Source: Marinilongibacter aquaticus
GTDB lineage: Bacteria > Bacteroidota > Bacteroidia > Cytophagales > Spirosomataceae
DNA: 64,000 nt
NCBI RefSeq assembly: GCF_020149935.1
Contig: NZ_CP083757.1
Span: forward strand, 1,240,001 to 1,304,000
Direction: 5' to 3'
Part shown: piece by piece, positions 16,698 through 25,982 of the stretch
How positions within the stretch are numbered: the stretch's first letter is position 1
Layout: every line of letters starts with the position of its first letter
Notes under the pieces: model-generated
Told to the model about the DNA's origin: nothing
What the model saw: only the letters and a program-made list of their open reading frames with translations
Database searches by the model: none
Made by a program: the position numbers and the translations under genes

Positions 16698-18557
16698 TTA
16701 TTCATAACCCGGATTTTGGATGAGTGAAGCATTTCTGTTCATTTCATCTCTGTGGATTGGCAAGAAGTACATCTTATCCAACCACAATCTGTTTTCTTTA
16801 CCCACATCCATTGGCACCACTTTATAAGTATAGTCGTAGCTTTCTGGATCATAATGATAAACCGAAACAGATTTTCCAGGTTTCAAAGTACCTGTTATAC
16901 TGATACCGTTCGGCTGTCTTCCCAAAGTGCTTGGGGCAATCATCCATCTTCTGGTATCGTGGAACCTGTGCTCTTCATAAGCCAATTCAATACGTCTTTC
17001 ATGACGGTAGGCATCTCTCAACGCATCTCCGCTTTCTTCAATTGCAGGAAGACCCGCACGGAAACGCACTTTGTTCAACCAAGTTTTGGCTTCGGCTTCT
17101 TCGCCCAATTCGATACACGCTTCTACGTAGTTCAAAAGCACCTCAGTCACACGAATTACAGGCCAAGGCACATCTTGCCATGTGTTTTGATCAACGAAAT
17201 CCGGATCAGGGTTGATAAACTTACGCACATAGTAACCTGTGTAGCTTCCGTTCCAGTCTTCAATTGTACTGTTACGGGTATCCAATCCGAAGTGTGTTAC
17301 TTTCGCACCGTCTGAACCCACCACTTCGTATTGTCCTGTCTGGATTTGTCCAAGTGGATCCAACGATTGGTTGGCCGAAGAACGTGGTTTCCATTGTGCC
17401 CCATCGTACAAGAAAGTAGCGTAAAATCTCGCTTCTCTGTTCTCATAAGGATTGGCCGCTTTCTCGGCATCATCCCAGCTGAAATCAGAACCGTCCATCA
17501 TTTGATAGTCGTCCACCAAAAGAGAAATCGGCGTATTTCCTGCCCAGTTGTTGTAACCGTTCGGTCCGTTGAACAAACCTTGACGAGCACCGTCTTCGCG
17601 TTTTGCACTGATGAAATAACGACCCAAAATCAAATCGGCTTCACCGCCGTTTCTAGACAAAGACGTATTGATGTAAGTGGCAATCGCATCTTCTTGAGAA
17701 GCAGGCTCACTTAAGTTCAACATATTGCCCGGCACCATATCCAACACGGCTTTTGCCGCAGATTTGGCCTTTTGCCATCTCGACGCTCTATCGCCAGAAG
17801 TATAGCCGATAAACTCGGGGTGATCGTAGCCCGCAAGAAGTGCAGACTTGGCTTTTGCGGTGGGCACATCGTGCAAGTCACTCGCTGCATAAAGCAACAC
17901 TCTTGATTTCAATGCCAGAGCCGCCGCTTCGGTCGCTCTACCGGCTTCCATGCTTTTGCCGGCCAACAAAGAAGCCGCTTCGTCCAAGTCGCCCAATATA
18001 AAGTTGATACACTCTTCGTAGGTTCCTCTTTCAATGTCGTAGCTTTCTTCGCCCAAGGCATAACTTCTATCTACAATCGGAAACGGTCCGTAGAAACGCA
18101 GCAATTGTTGATAATAATACGCTCGCATAAACAAAGCCTCGCCACGCATAGTTTCTGCATCGCCATTGCTGTTGTCGAACAAAGGCTCGGCCAGATTTTC
18201 AAGAGCAACGTTTGCTCCACGAATGTATCTGTACAATATCGGCCAAGAAAAAGGATCTTTGATTTTTCCTGGATTCGCCGGATTGCTTCTAGACTCGGTC
18301 ACTACTGTGATATCGCGGCCCGGGTGGGTAAACATGGCTTCATCTGTATAAGAAGCTAGCATTTCTTCATCGAAACCACCGTTGCCAAGTCCTCTATAGA
18401 TATTGGTCACGGCAGCTTTTGCCAAAGCCACGTCATTCCAAACTGCATTTTCAGAAACTTCACCAAGTGGCTGGGTATTCACAAAATCATCATTGCAACC
18501 TGCAACTACCAATCCACCCAATGCAAATGCTAATATCTTTCTTTTTATAAATCTCAT
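16698..18557 (-). CDS. SusD/RagB family nutrient-binding lipoprotein
   Basis: I use the ATG at 18557 (MRFIKRKILAFALGG), two codons after an in-frame TTG. The product has 619 residues with a lipoprotein signal ending in LVVAGC. The SusD N-terminal pattern follows (NTQPLGEVSENAVWNDVALAKAAVTNIYRGL), then TPR-like helices (GEALFMRAYYYQQLLRFYGPFPIVD). The SusD-family C-terminal motif is also present (VRFRAGLP...YRHERRIELAYEEHRFHDTRRW). SusD proteins sit on the cell surface as lids over the partner SusC transporter. It lies 14 bases downstream of susC. The ligand is unknown, since no glycoside hydrolase is encoded next to it. Confidence 0.96.
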   Translation of the reverse strand: MRFIKRKILAFALGGLVVAGCNDDFVNTQPLGEVSENAVWNDVALAKAAVTNIYRGLGNGGFDEEMLASYTDEAMFTHPGRDITVVTESRSNPANPGKIKDPFSWPILYRYIRGANVALENLAEPLFDNSNGDAETMRGEALFMRAYYYQQLLRFYGPFPIVDRSYALGEESYDIERGTYEECINFILGDLDEAASLLAGKSMEAGRATEAAALALKSRVLLYAASDLHDVPTAKAKSALLAGYDHPEFIGYTSGDRASRWQKAKSAAKAVLDMVPGNMLNLSEPASQEDAIATYINTSLSRNGGEADLILGRYFISAKREDGARQGLFNGPNGYNNWAGNTPISLLVDDYQMMDGSDFSWDDAEKAANPYENREARFYATFLYDGAQWKPRSSANQSLDPLGQIQTGQYEVVGSDGAKVTHFGLDTRNSTIEDWNGSYTGYYVRKFINPDPDFVDQNTWQDVPWPVIRVTEVLLNYVEACIELGEEAEAKTWLNKVRFRAGLPAIEESGDALRDAYRHERRIELAYEEHRFHDTRRWMIAPSTLGRQPNGISITGTLKPGKSVSVYHYDPESYDYTYKVVPMDVGKENRLWLDKMYFLPIHRDEMNRNASLIQNPGYE

Positions 18558-18571
18558 TGTCAATTGATTCG

Positions 18572-21500
18572 TTAAAATGTAATTGATACCCCTGTGTTCA
18601 AGATACGTGACTGCGGATAATACTGACCTGTTGTATTATCAGACTCGGGGTCGTACACTTTGAGTTTGTTCATGATGTCTACCAAGTTCATGGCGTTTAC
18701 ATAAACCCTCACATTTTCCAAGCCCACTTTTTTGGTCGCGTTGGCTGGCACTGTGTATCCCAATTCCATGTTTTTGAGGCGTATGTAATCTGAGCTTCTG
18801 AACCAGTATGTGTTTCCTCCAGAATAATACTGGTCACTTCTGTTCGCGATTCTGGGATCTGTGCTGCTTGGGTTGTCGATCGTCCATCTGTTTTGATAAA
18901 TATCCAACAGATAGTTACCGATGTTACCAGACTCACCCGCACTTACATAAATACGTGCCCCAAAGGCTCCTTGGAAGAGGATAGATAGGTCGAAATCTTT
19001 ATAATTCGCAGTGAAATTAATACCTCCTTGGAAAAGTGGAATGCTGTTGAAGTCCATACGTACTTGGTCGTTCGGAGTAATTTTACCGTCGCCGTCGTAA
19101 TCTTTGTACTTCATGTCGCCAGGGCGTAGGTTGTTTGTAATGGCACTGTAATCCAACGGATTCGAATCGATTTCCGATTGATCTTTAAACACGCCATCGT
19201 ATTGGTACACCAAGAATGTATTCATTGGGGCACCAGTACTTCTTTGCCAAGCTGGAGCACCCGGTGCCTCATCCCAGAAAAGGATTTTGTTTTTGGCATA
19301 ACCTCCATTCAAAGCCACGTTGTACTTGAACGCCTTGGTGTTGTCTCTCCAACCAATGCTCACGTCGAAACCTTTGTTGGCCACCTTTCCGATGTTCTCG
19401 GCAGGCAATGAAAGTCCGGTAGTTTGCGGTACAGAGGCATTCTTTCTCCACAAGATGTTGGTTCTCTTGTTGTAGAAGAAATCCACATCGAAGAAAAACT
19501 TGCTGTTGAACATATCCCCTTCAAAACCGATGTTGGCGTTATTGGCCACCTCCCAAGTAATGTTCGGGTTGGGTACACGCGTTTCGTACAACGTTTTGGT
19601 CTGGGTACTGTTGATAATGTAGCTATCGAATCCGTAGGTTCTCAAGTACTGGTACTGCTGATAATCACCATCATAGTAAATGTTGTCATTACCCATTTGA
19701 CCATACGAACCTCTGAATTTCAAGTAGCTGATAAACGGTAAGCTGTTGTTGATGAAAGACTCTTGCGAAGCCACCCAACCCAACATAATGCCCGGGAAGA
19801 AGCCGTATCTTGTTTTTGTAGGGAAGTTGTAAGAACCGTCATATCTCCACAAAAACTCAGCCAGGTATTTTTCACCATAGTTATACGCCAAACGGCCGAA
19901 ATAGTTCAATCTCGCTCTTTCGAAAGCTCCACCACCATTGCTTTTTTCAGCGTCACCACCGGCAAATAGCTGATCGATCGCAGGAGAGATAAAGTATCTT
20001 CTGTACGCAGAAAAGTCTTCGCCTTGTACTGTTTCGCGGTTAACCCCAGCCAATACTGTCAAGCTATGAGAACCGAAAGTTCTTTCGTACGTTCCGATGG
20101 TTCCCAAAAGGATGTTCAACTGATTGTTGGTATCCTGATTCAACAATGGCTCAGAAGGCCCACGTTTGTTGGCAACCAAAACTGGCGTTACGCCGTCTGC
20201 TTCGAAATCAGACCCTCTTTGGTACAATGTCCAAGGCGTTTCCCATTTTTTGTGCATTTCAAACTTCTTGTCAATCGCTGCATTCGCAGAGAAACTCAAA
20301 CCTTCTACACCCGGAATTCGAATATTGATTTTCCCGTTGGTTTGCACATAATCTGTACGTGTTCTATCGTATCCGGTCAAGTTTGTTGTGATTACCACAG
20401 GGTTTTCACCGTTTTCGATGTCAGGACCTGGCAAACCGTTCGGCCAAAAAGCTGGCTCGTTGGGCTTACCACGCATCAGCATACGGAAAATGTTAGAAGC
20501 CGCACGCGTAGGATAATGACGGTACTCTTCACGACCCAAAATACCCATGTTTACCGAAACGTAATCGTTGATTTTCGCATCAAGGTTGATACGGATGCTG
20601 TATTGCTCATAACCCGTGGCAGATTTGATGTAATACGCGTCTTGTTTCTGATAACCCAATGAAGTAAGGTACTTCACATTTTCACCACCACCAGCAAGCT
20701 GAAGGTTGTGCTTGGCCTGAGGCGACCATTTTTTCAAGGTCTCGCCAAACCAATCCGTGTTGGGGTAAAACCAAGGATCGTTGCCCGTTTTGTACTTTTG
20801 GATGTCTTCTGGAGAATAAGGAGCTACACGCTCTTGGCCATTCGGACCTACATACACGCCAGTATTTTTGTAAGCCTCATTGGCGGCCGCCCATTCATTT
20901 ACCGGAAGTTCGTATACACTAAGGTCGTTCAACATTTCGGCATACTGAGAGGCGTTGGCCATTTTAGGCACTTTTGTAGGTTGAGAAAAACCTTGGTTGA
21001 ACTGATACGTCAGCTCAGGCTTTCCACTTTTTCCTCGTTTCGTGGTTACAAGAATAACCCCGTTTGCAGCTCTTGCTCCATAAATAGCTGCAGAAGCATC
21101 TTTCAAAACTGAAATACTCTCGATGTCATTCGGATTCAATCGAGCAAAACCACCCGCACGATCCGGAATACCATCGATTACCACTAGGGCATCGTTGTTA
21201 CCCAATGTGTTCGATCCACGGATACGGATGTTGGAGCCATCGCCGCCCGGTTCGCCACTTCTGTTTACGGCCACAATACCGGCCATTTTACCCACTAGTG
21301 CGTTGGATACGTTCACAGACGGGGATTTGATGATCTCGTCGCCCTTGATCGCTGTTACCGCACCGGTCACGGTCACTTTCTTTTGCGTACCGTAACCCAC
21401 AACCACAACTTCTTCCAAAGTAGCGTTGTCGGGTTCCAAAGAAACATCAATCATGGTTTTTGAACCGACAGAGATTTCTTGCGGTTTGTAGCCCACAAAC

Positions 21501-21781
21501 GAAAACACCAAGACGGTGTTCGAGCTACTCACGTTGATGGTGTACTCGCCTTCCACGTTGGTTACCACACCATTGGTTGAGCCTTTTTCGGTGACATTCA
21601 CACCGGGCATGCCCATTCCCGACTCGTCTGTTACGGTACCCTTGATCTGTTGGGCCGCAGCGACTTGAACAGCTGAAACTAGCAGACAGAAAAACAGGCC
21701 TACACGAAGCAGAAATCCGTTGTTTCCCCTAAACCGTTTTTTGATTCCATCTGTTTTTAGGTTAGTAAGGTTTTTTGCCAT
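18572..21781 (-). CDS. SusC/RagA family TonB-dependent outer-membrane transporter
   Basis: The protein has 1069 residues. It has a signal near residues 25-44 (LRVGLFFCLLVSAVQVAAAQ), a carboxypeptidase-like regulatory domain (GTVTDESGMGMPGVNV...VFSFVGYKPQEI), and the TonB-box region EEVVVVGYGTQKK. A plug domain follows (VSNALVGKMAGIV...IRIRGSNTLGNNDALVVIDGIP...SVLKDASAAIYGARAANGVILVTTKRG), then the 22-strand barrel ending in aromatic F (NTGVSITF). It imports a substrate captured by SusD, powered by TonB. There is no FecI/FecR-type sigma or anti-sigma pair nearby and no extra signalling domain. It leads susC-susD and probably the CRTAC1-type gene. Confidence 0.97.
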   Translation of the reverse strand: MAKNLTNLKTDGIKKRFRGNNGFLLRVGLFFCLLVSAVQVAAAQQIKGTVTDESGMGMPGVNVTEKGSTNGVVTNVEGEYTINVSSSNTVLVFSFVGYKPQEISVGSKTMIDVSLEPDNATLEEVVVVGYGTQKKVTVTGAVTAIKGDEIIKSPSVNVSNALVGKMAGIVAVNRSGEPGGDGSNIRIRGSNTLGNNDALVVIDGIPDRAGGFARLNPNDIESISVLKDASAAIYGARAANGVILVTTKRGKSGKPELTYQFNQGFSQPTKVPKMANASQYAEMLNDLSVYELPVNEWAAANEAYKNTGVYVGPNGQERVAPYSPEDIQKYKTGNDPWFYPNTDWFGETLKKWSPQAKHNLQLAGGGENVKYLTSLGYQKQDAYYIKSATGYEQYSIRINLDAKINDYVSVNMGILGREEYRHYPTRAASNIFRMLMRGKPNEPAFWPNGLPGPDIENGENPVVITTNLTGYDRTRTDYVQTNGKINIRIPGVEGLSFSANAAIDKKFEMHKKWETPWTLYQRGSDFEADGVTPVLVANKRGPSEPLLNQDTNNQLNILLGTIGTYERTFGSHSLTVLAGVNRETVQGEDFSAYRRYFISPAIDQLFAGGDAEKSNGGGAFERARLNYFGRLAYNYGEKYLAEFLWRYDGSYNFPTKTRYGFFPGIMLGWVASQESFINNSLPFISYLKFRGSYGQMGNDNIYYDGDYQQYQYLRTYGFDSYIINSTQTKTLYETRVPNPNITWEVANNANIGFEGDMFNSKFFFDVDFFYNKRTNILWRKNASVPQTTGLSLPAENIGKVANKGFDVSIGWRDNTKAFKYNVALNGGYAKNKILFWDEAPGAPAWQRSTGAPMNTFLVYQYDGVFKDQSEIDSNPLDYSAITNNLRPGDMKYKDYDGDGKITPNDQVRMDFNSIPLFQGGINFTANYKDFDLSILFQGAFGARIYVSAGESGNIGNYLLDIYQNRWTIDNPSSTDPRIANRSDQYYSGGNTYWFRSSDYIRLKNMELGYTVPANATKKVGLENVRVYVNAMNLVDIMNKLKVYDPESDNTTGQYYPQSRILNTGVSITF

Positions 21782-21859
21782 ACAAAATTAGTTATTGGTT
21801 ATTAATTTTATATTGGCCAAACTTTTATAGAAATAGGTCGAATAGGTAGTAATAGACCG

Positions 21860-21867
21860 CAAAGATA
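21860..21867 (-). promoter_or_regulatory. -7 promoter element of susC
   Basis: On the minus strand this reads TATCTTTG, an exact TAnnTTTG match, predicting a leader of about 70 bases. An ATG trinucleotide 21 bases further upstream stands where the TTG -33 element would be, so that half is weak. Confidence 0.52.
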
Positions 21868-21960
21868 TAGTTTTTTTGAATCGTATAGCATTATTTCGAC
21901 ACTTTATTGAACTTGCGAGTTGTATCTTTCAATTTAAAACACTTTTAATCACTCTTTCTC

Positions 21961-22779
21961 ATGACCCTAAAACTTAAATTTCTAATCTTCCTTTTTGCAA
22001 TAAGTACCTTGATAATAAGCTGCAAAAGCCCTGAAAAAAAACCGCAGTGGGAACGCATTTTTAACGGAAAAGACCTCAGCGGATGGGACATAAAAATTTC
22101 TGGGCATCCCTTGAACGACAACTACAAGAACACCTTCATTGTGGAAGACAGTATCATCAAAGTAAACTATGCCGAATACGATACTTTCACCCACGAGTTT
22201 GGCCACCTGTATTACCAAAAGCCGTATTCGCATTACCGCATGAAAATGGACTACCGCATTTTTGGGGAATTGACCTCTGGAAGCCCCGATTATGCCGAAG
22301 CCAACAGCGGCGTAATGATGCATGCTCAATCGGCTGCCAGTCAAGAGCTGAATCAAAACTTCCCTGCTTCGATCGAATTCCAATTCCTTTCCAGAATCGA
22401 CTCACAGCCACGGGCCACAGGCAATTTAGCCTCACCCGGCACGCATGTCACTGCCGGAGACAGCCTGCACACCAACCATATGCTGTATGCCACAGGACCA
22501 ACCTTTGGCGAGGAATGGGTACATATTGAAGCCGTTGTATTGGGCGATTCCATCGTGCATCATATCGTCAATGGGGATACCGTACTTACCTATACCCATC
22601 CCATTTTGGGCGGATGGGAAAACGACACCACGGATCAATGGGTGGTAGACAAAACTTGGTTCAAAGAAAATGCAGGCATGCCTCTCAAATCTGGCTACAT
22701 TGCTTTGCAAGCCGAAGGACACCCCGTTTGGTTTAAAAATATCGAAATAATGGATTTGAGTGAGCAATACTCGAAATAG
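21961..22779 (+). CDS. DUF1080 (3-keto-disaccharide hydrolase-like) lipoprotein
   Basis: The protein has 272 residues with a lipoprotein signal (FLIFLFAISTLIISC). It shows the DUF1080 pattern: WERIFNGKDLSGWDIK, then a concanavalin-like beta sandwich with GELTSGSPDYAEANSGVMMH, PASIEFQFL, GEEWVHIEAVVLGD and a closing GYIALQAEGHPVWFKNIEI. The family has been named 3-keto-disaccharide hydrolase and is common in Bacteroidota and Planctomycetes sugar loci. It is divergent from susC and may act on the sugar taken up by that system (inference). The next gene, ccmB, appears to have its own promoter. Confidence 0.9.
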   Translation: MTLKLKFLIFLFAISTLIISCKSPEKKPQWERIFNGKDLSGWDIKISGHPLNDNYKNTFIVEDSIIKVNYAEYDTFTHEFGHLYYQKPYSHYRMKMDYRIFGELTSGSPDYAEANSGVMMHAQSAASQELNQNFPASIEFQFLSRIDSQPRATGNLASPGTHVTAGDSLHTNHMLYATGPTFGEEWVHIEAVVLGDSIVHHIVNGDTVLTYTHPILGGWENDTTDQWVVDKTWFKENAGMPLKSGYIALQAEGHPVWFKNIEIMDLSEQYSK

Positions 22780-22804
22780 ATTATGTTCGACAAGTTTTCT
22801 GAAC

Positions 22805-22812
22805 TAAATTTG
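22805..22812 (+). promoter_or_regulatory. -7 promoter element of the ccm cluster
   Basis: TAAATTTG matches TAnnTTTG and lies 25 bases before the ccmB ATG. About 19 bases upstream is TTATG, a poor -33 element. Confidence 0.5.
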
Positions 22813-22837
22813 CGGCTGGCTGACGGCCACAGAAGGG

Positions 22838-23500
22838 ATGAAAGAAGTATTGGCTTTATTATCGAAAGAAATTACGTTGGAATGGCGGAACAAATATGCC
22901 TTTAATGGCATGGTGCTGTATTTGGTTTCCACCGTGTTCATTTGTTACTTGAGCTTCCGCATCAAATCGAACTCGTTGAGCCCTTTGGTGTGGAACACCT
23001 TGTTTTGGATCATCCTTCTTTTCACGGCTATCAATGCCCTGACGAAGAGTTTTTCTCAAGAAAGCAAGGGCCGCAACATCTATTATTACACCTTGTGCAG
23101 CCCCGAAACCATCATTGTATCCAAATTGATTTACAATTTACTGCTGATGGTGTTTTTGGCCTTTTCCGGATTGGGCATCTACTTGCTCTTTTTGGAAAAT
23201 CCGGTACAAGACATGCCTTTGTTTCTTTTGTCGGTTTTTTTGGGAGCTGTTGGTTTTGCAGCCACACTCACCTTAGTGTCTGGAATTGCCTCTAAGGCCG
23301 ACAATCCCAGTGCTTTGATGGCCTTGCTCAGTTTCCCGATCATTATTCCGATGCTCTTGATGCTGATACGCCTTTCGAAAAACGCTATGGACGGTTTGGC
23401 CTTTTCGGTCAGCCAAGACGAAATACTCACACTTTTGGGTCTGGACGGAATCGTGCTGGCCCTCAGTTACATTTTATTTCCATTTTTATGGAGGAGCTAG
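22838..23500 (+). CDS. ccmB: Heme exporter protein B (cytochrome c maturation permease)
   Basis: The protein has 220 residues and is an inner-membrane permease with about six hydrophobic segments. It shows CcmB features: an N-terminal LLSKEITLEWRNKYAFNG, then LFWIILLFTAINALTKSFSQESKGRNIYYY, and later SGIASKADNPSALMALLSFPIIIPMLL. CcmB works with CcmA, CcmC and CcmD to load heme onto CcmE. The ATPase CcmA is not encoded here. It is followed by ccmC after 12 bases. Confidence 0.93.
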   Translation: MKEVLALLSKEITLEWRNKYAFNGMVLYLVSTVFICYLSFRIKSNSLSPLVWNTLFWIILLFTAINALTKSFSQESKGRNIYYYTLCSPETIIVSKLIYNLLLMVFLAFSGLGIYLLFLENPVQDMPLFLLSVFLGAVGFAATLTLVSGIASKADNPSALMALLSFPIIIPMLLMLIRLSKNAMDGLAFSVSQDEILTLLGLDGIVLALSYILFPFLWRS

Positions 23501-23512
23501 GCTTCTCGCAAT

Positions 23513-24187
23513 ATGAATTCGATGATGAAAAATTGGTGGTGGAAAATTTTAGGAGCCGTGTTGCTCGTATACGTATGCATTTTCGGATTGGTGGGTGAAG
23601 TGCCTCGCCAGCCCATTTTGAACGAAACCATTCGGAACGTCTACTTCCATGTGCCCATGTGGTTTGCCATGATGGTCTTGATGACGATCTCCATGCTGCG
23701 GTCGATACAATACCTTCGCAGCAACAATGTCGATTTCGATCACCAAGCCATTGCATTCGCGGGTACGGCCTTCTTTTTTGGCCTGATCGGCTTTGCCACT
23801 GGAGCCATTTGGGGAAATTTCACTTGGGGCTCTCCTCTACCCTTGGACCCTAAACTGATTGCAGTAGAAGTAGGCCTCTTACTCTATGCCGCCTATTTTG
23901 TCTTACGGGGTTCTTTCGAAGACGAGCAGAAAAAAGCCCGTCTTTCGGCCGTGTACAACATTTTTGCCTTTGCGGCCTTTATGCCCTTGGTCTGGATTCT
24001 TCCGAGGCTTACAGACTCCCTTCATCCCGGCAACGGCGGAAACCCAGCTTTTGGCAAATACGATATGGACAGCCAAATGCGTATGGTTTTTTATCCCGCT
24101 TGCGTAGCTTGGATTTTGATTGGAATTTGGATCGGTTCTTTAAAAGCCCGACTCGTTAAATTGGAATATTTAAAAAAAGAGATTTAA
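23513..24187 (+). CDS. ccmC: Heme exporter protein C
   Basis: The protein has 224 residues with six hydrophobic segments. It shows the heme-handling protein signature: the tryptophan-rich periplasmic loop reads GAIWGNFTWGSPLPLDPKL (the WGxxWxWD-type motif). Conserved histidines are in NVYFHVPMWF and near DSLHPGNGG. CcmC attaches heme covalently to CcmE. The gene follows ccmB and precedes the small ccmD-like gene by 4 bases. Confidence 0.94.
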   Translation: MNSMMKNWWWKILGAVLLVYVCIFGLVGEVPRQPILNETIRNVYFHVPMWFAMMVLMTISMLRSIQYLRSNNVDFDHQAIAFAGTAFFFGLIGFATGAIWGNFTWGSPLPLDPKLIAVEVGLLLYAAYFVLRGSFEDEQKKARLSAVYNIFAFAAFMPLVWILPRLTDSLHPGNGGNPAFGKYDMDSQMRMVFYPACVAWILIGIWIGSLKARLVKLEYLKKEI

Positions 24188-24191
24188 AAAT

Positions 24192-24365
24192 ATGACACTC
24201 TTACATCTTTTGGCACTCCTTCAGAATGAAGTAGAAATGGCCGACAACCTGCGTCAAGAAGGCAAGTTCTGGATAGTGGTTTTGGTTATCGCCACCCTTT
24301 TTATTGGAATTTTACTTTACTTAATCTTGTTGGATAGACGAATCAGCAAACTGGAGAAAAAATGA
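24192..24365 (+). CDS. CcmD-like small membrane protein
   Basis: This 57-residue ORF starts with ATG directly after ccmC and ends in ATGA, overlapping the ccmE start. It has a soluble N-terminal part (about 25 residues), one transmembrane helix (FWIVVLVIATLFIGILLYLI) and a charged tail DRRISKLEKK. This matches the size, topology and position of CcmD, which stabilises the CcmABC-CcmE complex. Sequence conservation in this family is low, so the call rests mainly on position and topology. Confidence 0.82.
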   Translation: MTLLHLLALLQNEVEMADNLRQEGKFWIVVLVIATLFIGILLYLILLDRRISKLEKK

Positions 24366-24811
24366 AAAAGTCGCACATTATAGCTTTGGTTGTGATCGCC
24401 GTTGCGGTAGCCATGATTATTTCCACCGTTGGAAACGCAAGTACGTACTCCGATTTTGGCGAAGCCATTAGCCGAGCACAAGAAGGAAACAAAACTGCAG
24501 TGCACGTGGTGGGCGAGCTGAAAAAAGACGGAGGCGGCAATATCGTAGGTATGGTCTATGAGCCTTCTATCGATCCCAATCGCTTCGAATTTATGATGGT
24601 CGACTCGCTTCAAAAAGAATCGAAAGTGGTGCTGAACAAACCGAAACCACAAGATTTGGAAAAATCGGAAAAAGTAGTTGTTGTGGGTTCAATGAACTTG
24701 GACAAAAACTGTTTCGAAGCTGAACAAATATTGCTCAAATGCCCATCGAAATACAACAATGAAGGTTTCAACGCACCCGAAACTGCGATGATTGAGCCCA
24801 ATGCAAATTGA
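24362..24811 (+). CDS. ccmE: Cytochrome c maturation heme chaperone CcmE, CxxxY type
   Basis: The protein has 149 residues: an N-terminal membrane anchor (residues 5-22) and a periplasmic OB-fold domain with HVVGELKKDGG and the strand FEFMMVDS. In E. coli CcmE the heme is held by His130 in an HxxxY motif. Here the same position has CPSKY, with Cys127 and Tyr131, and no histidine. This CxxxY form is known from Desulfovibrio and archaea. It overlaps the ccmD-like gene by 4 bases and isochorismate synthase by about 11 bases. ccmF and ccmH are not present in the window. Confidence 0.92.
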   Translation: MKKSHIIALVVIAVAVAMIISTVGNASTYSDFGEAISRAQEGNKTAVHVVGELKKDGGGNIVGMVYEPSIDPNRFEFMMVDSLQKESKVVLNKPKPQDLEKSEKVVVVGSMNLDKNCFEAEQILLKCPSKYNNEGFNAPETAMIEPNAN

Positions 24812-25982
24812 TGCCGAGCAAAATATCCAGAAGCTGAGCTTTGCCGAAAGCTTCAATCAATTGACCAAAGGTCAGTTCCCTTTCGCTTTGTGGCGTTTGC
24901 CCCATGCCGCAGAATTCGAATGCATTGTCTCGGGTTCTCCCGAACAAAAAATCAATACAGATCACCTCGACGAACTGAGCTCCGGTTTTCTGATTGCTCC
25001 ATTCGAGAAAGGTGGCCAAAAACAAACCCTTTTCATTTCCGCCGATTTTTATTGCGGTTTGGACAATTTAAAAGCTCAAGTACCTTTTGAGCTTGAAAAT
25101 AGATTCACTCAACACATTGAAAATCAGGAATTCGATGCTCAATCGGATGGGCATACTCCTTCCTCTACAGACGAGAAAAGTACCTTTATCGAAAATGTAG
25201 CACGGGCTGTGGAGCAGATTCGCGAAGGGCGTTTCCAGAAAGTTGTACTTTCTCGACAAAAAAGAATATCGGCAGCAGACTTCGACCCGATTCAACATTT
25301 CGAGCTTGTGTGTGCAAAATACCCCGAACTTTTCTGTTCGCTGGTCTATTTGCCAAGCGAAAGAGCAATTTGGATAGGGGCAAGTCCCGAAGTGCTGATC
25401 AAAAAAGACGCCGACAAAACTTTCGAAACAATGGCTTTGGCCGGTACACAACCTGCCTACGACGAAGCCCACAATCTCATTGCCTGTGCCGACGCTCTGT
25501 GGCGTCAAAAAGAAATTGAAGAACAGGCCTTGGTTTGCCGGTATATCATCAATTGCTTCAAAAAAATCAGGGTACGAGAATACGAAGAAATAGGACCCCG
25601 TACCGTGAAAGCAGGCAATTTGCTGCATTTGCAAACGCATTTCAAAGTTGATGCCGAAAGCATCAATTTCCCGCAAATCGCCTCGGTGATGCTCAATTTG
25701 CTTCACCCCACTTCAGCCGTCTGCGGTATGCCCAAAGAAAATGCACTGGCTTTCATCAATCAATACGAACCTTTCGACCGCAGCTTTTACAGTGGTTTTC
25801 TAGGGCCCGTGCACATCAATCAGAAATCGCAATTGTTTGTCAATTTGAGGACAATGCAATACAGCAAAGGAGAAATCTGCCTTTTCGCCGGCTGCGGCAT
25901 TACCGTGGATTCGGATCCCGAAAAAGAATGGGCCGAAACCGAAATGAAGTTCCGTACAATCATGCCTGCTCAAAAAGCATGA
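24801..25982 (+). CDS. menF: Isochorismate synthase (menaquinone pathway)
   Basis: The product has 393 residues when started at the ATG at 24801; an in-frame TTG lies three codons upstream. It converts chorismate to isochorismate. The chorismate-binding domain is clear: KVVLSRQKRI, SLVYLPSERAIWIGASPEVL, MALAGTQPAYD, HPTSAVCGMPKENAL, YEPFDRSFYSGFLGPV, FVNLRTMQ and LFAGCGITVDSDPEKEWAETEMK. With menaquinone the usual quinone of this phylum, the menaquinone role is more likely than siderophore synthesis, but no other men gene is adjacent. It overlaps ccmE and is probably co-transcribed, linking two respiratory functions. Confidence 0.9.
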   Translation: MQIDAEQNIQKLSFAESFNQLTKGQFPFALWRLPHAAEFECIVSGSPEQKINTDHLDELSSGFLIAPFEKGGQKQTLFISADFYCGLDNLKAQVPFELENRFTQHIENQEFDAQSDGHTPSSTDEKSTFIENVARAVEQIREGRFQKVVLSRQKRISAADFDPIQHFELVCAKYPELFCSLVYLPSERAIWIGASPEVLIKKDADKTFETMALAGTQPAYDEAHNLIACADALWRQKEIEEQALVCRYIINCFKKIRVREYEEIGPRTVKAGNLLHLQTHFKVDAESINFPQIASVMLNLLHPTSAVCGMPKENALAFINQYEPFDRSFYSGFLGPVHINQKSQLFVNLRTMQYSKGEICLFAGCGITVDSDPEKEWAETEMKFRTIMPAQKA

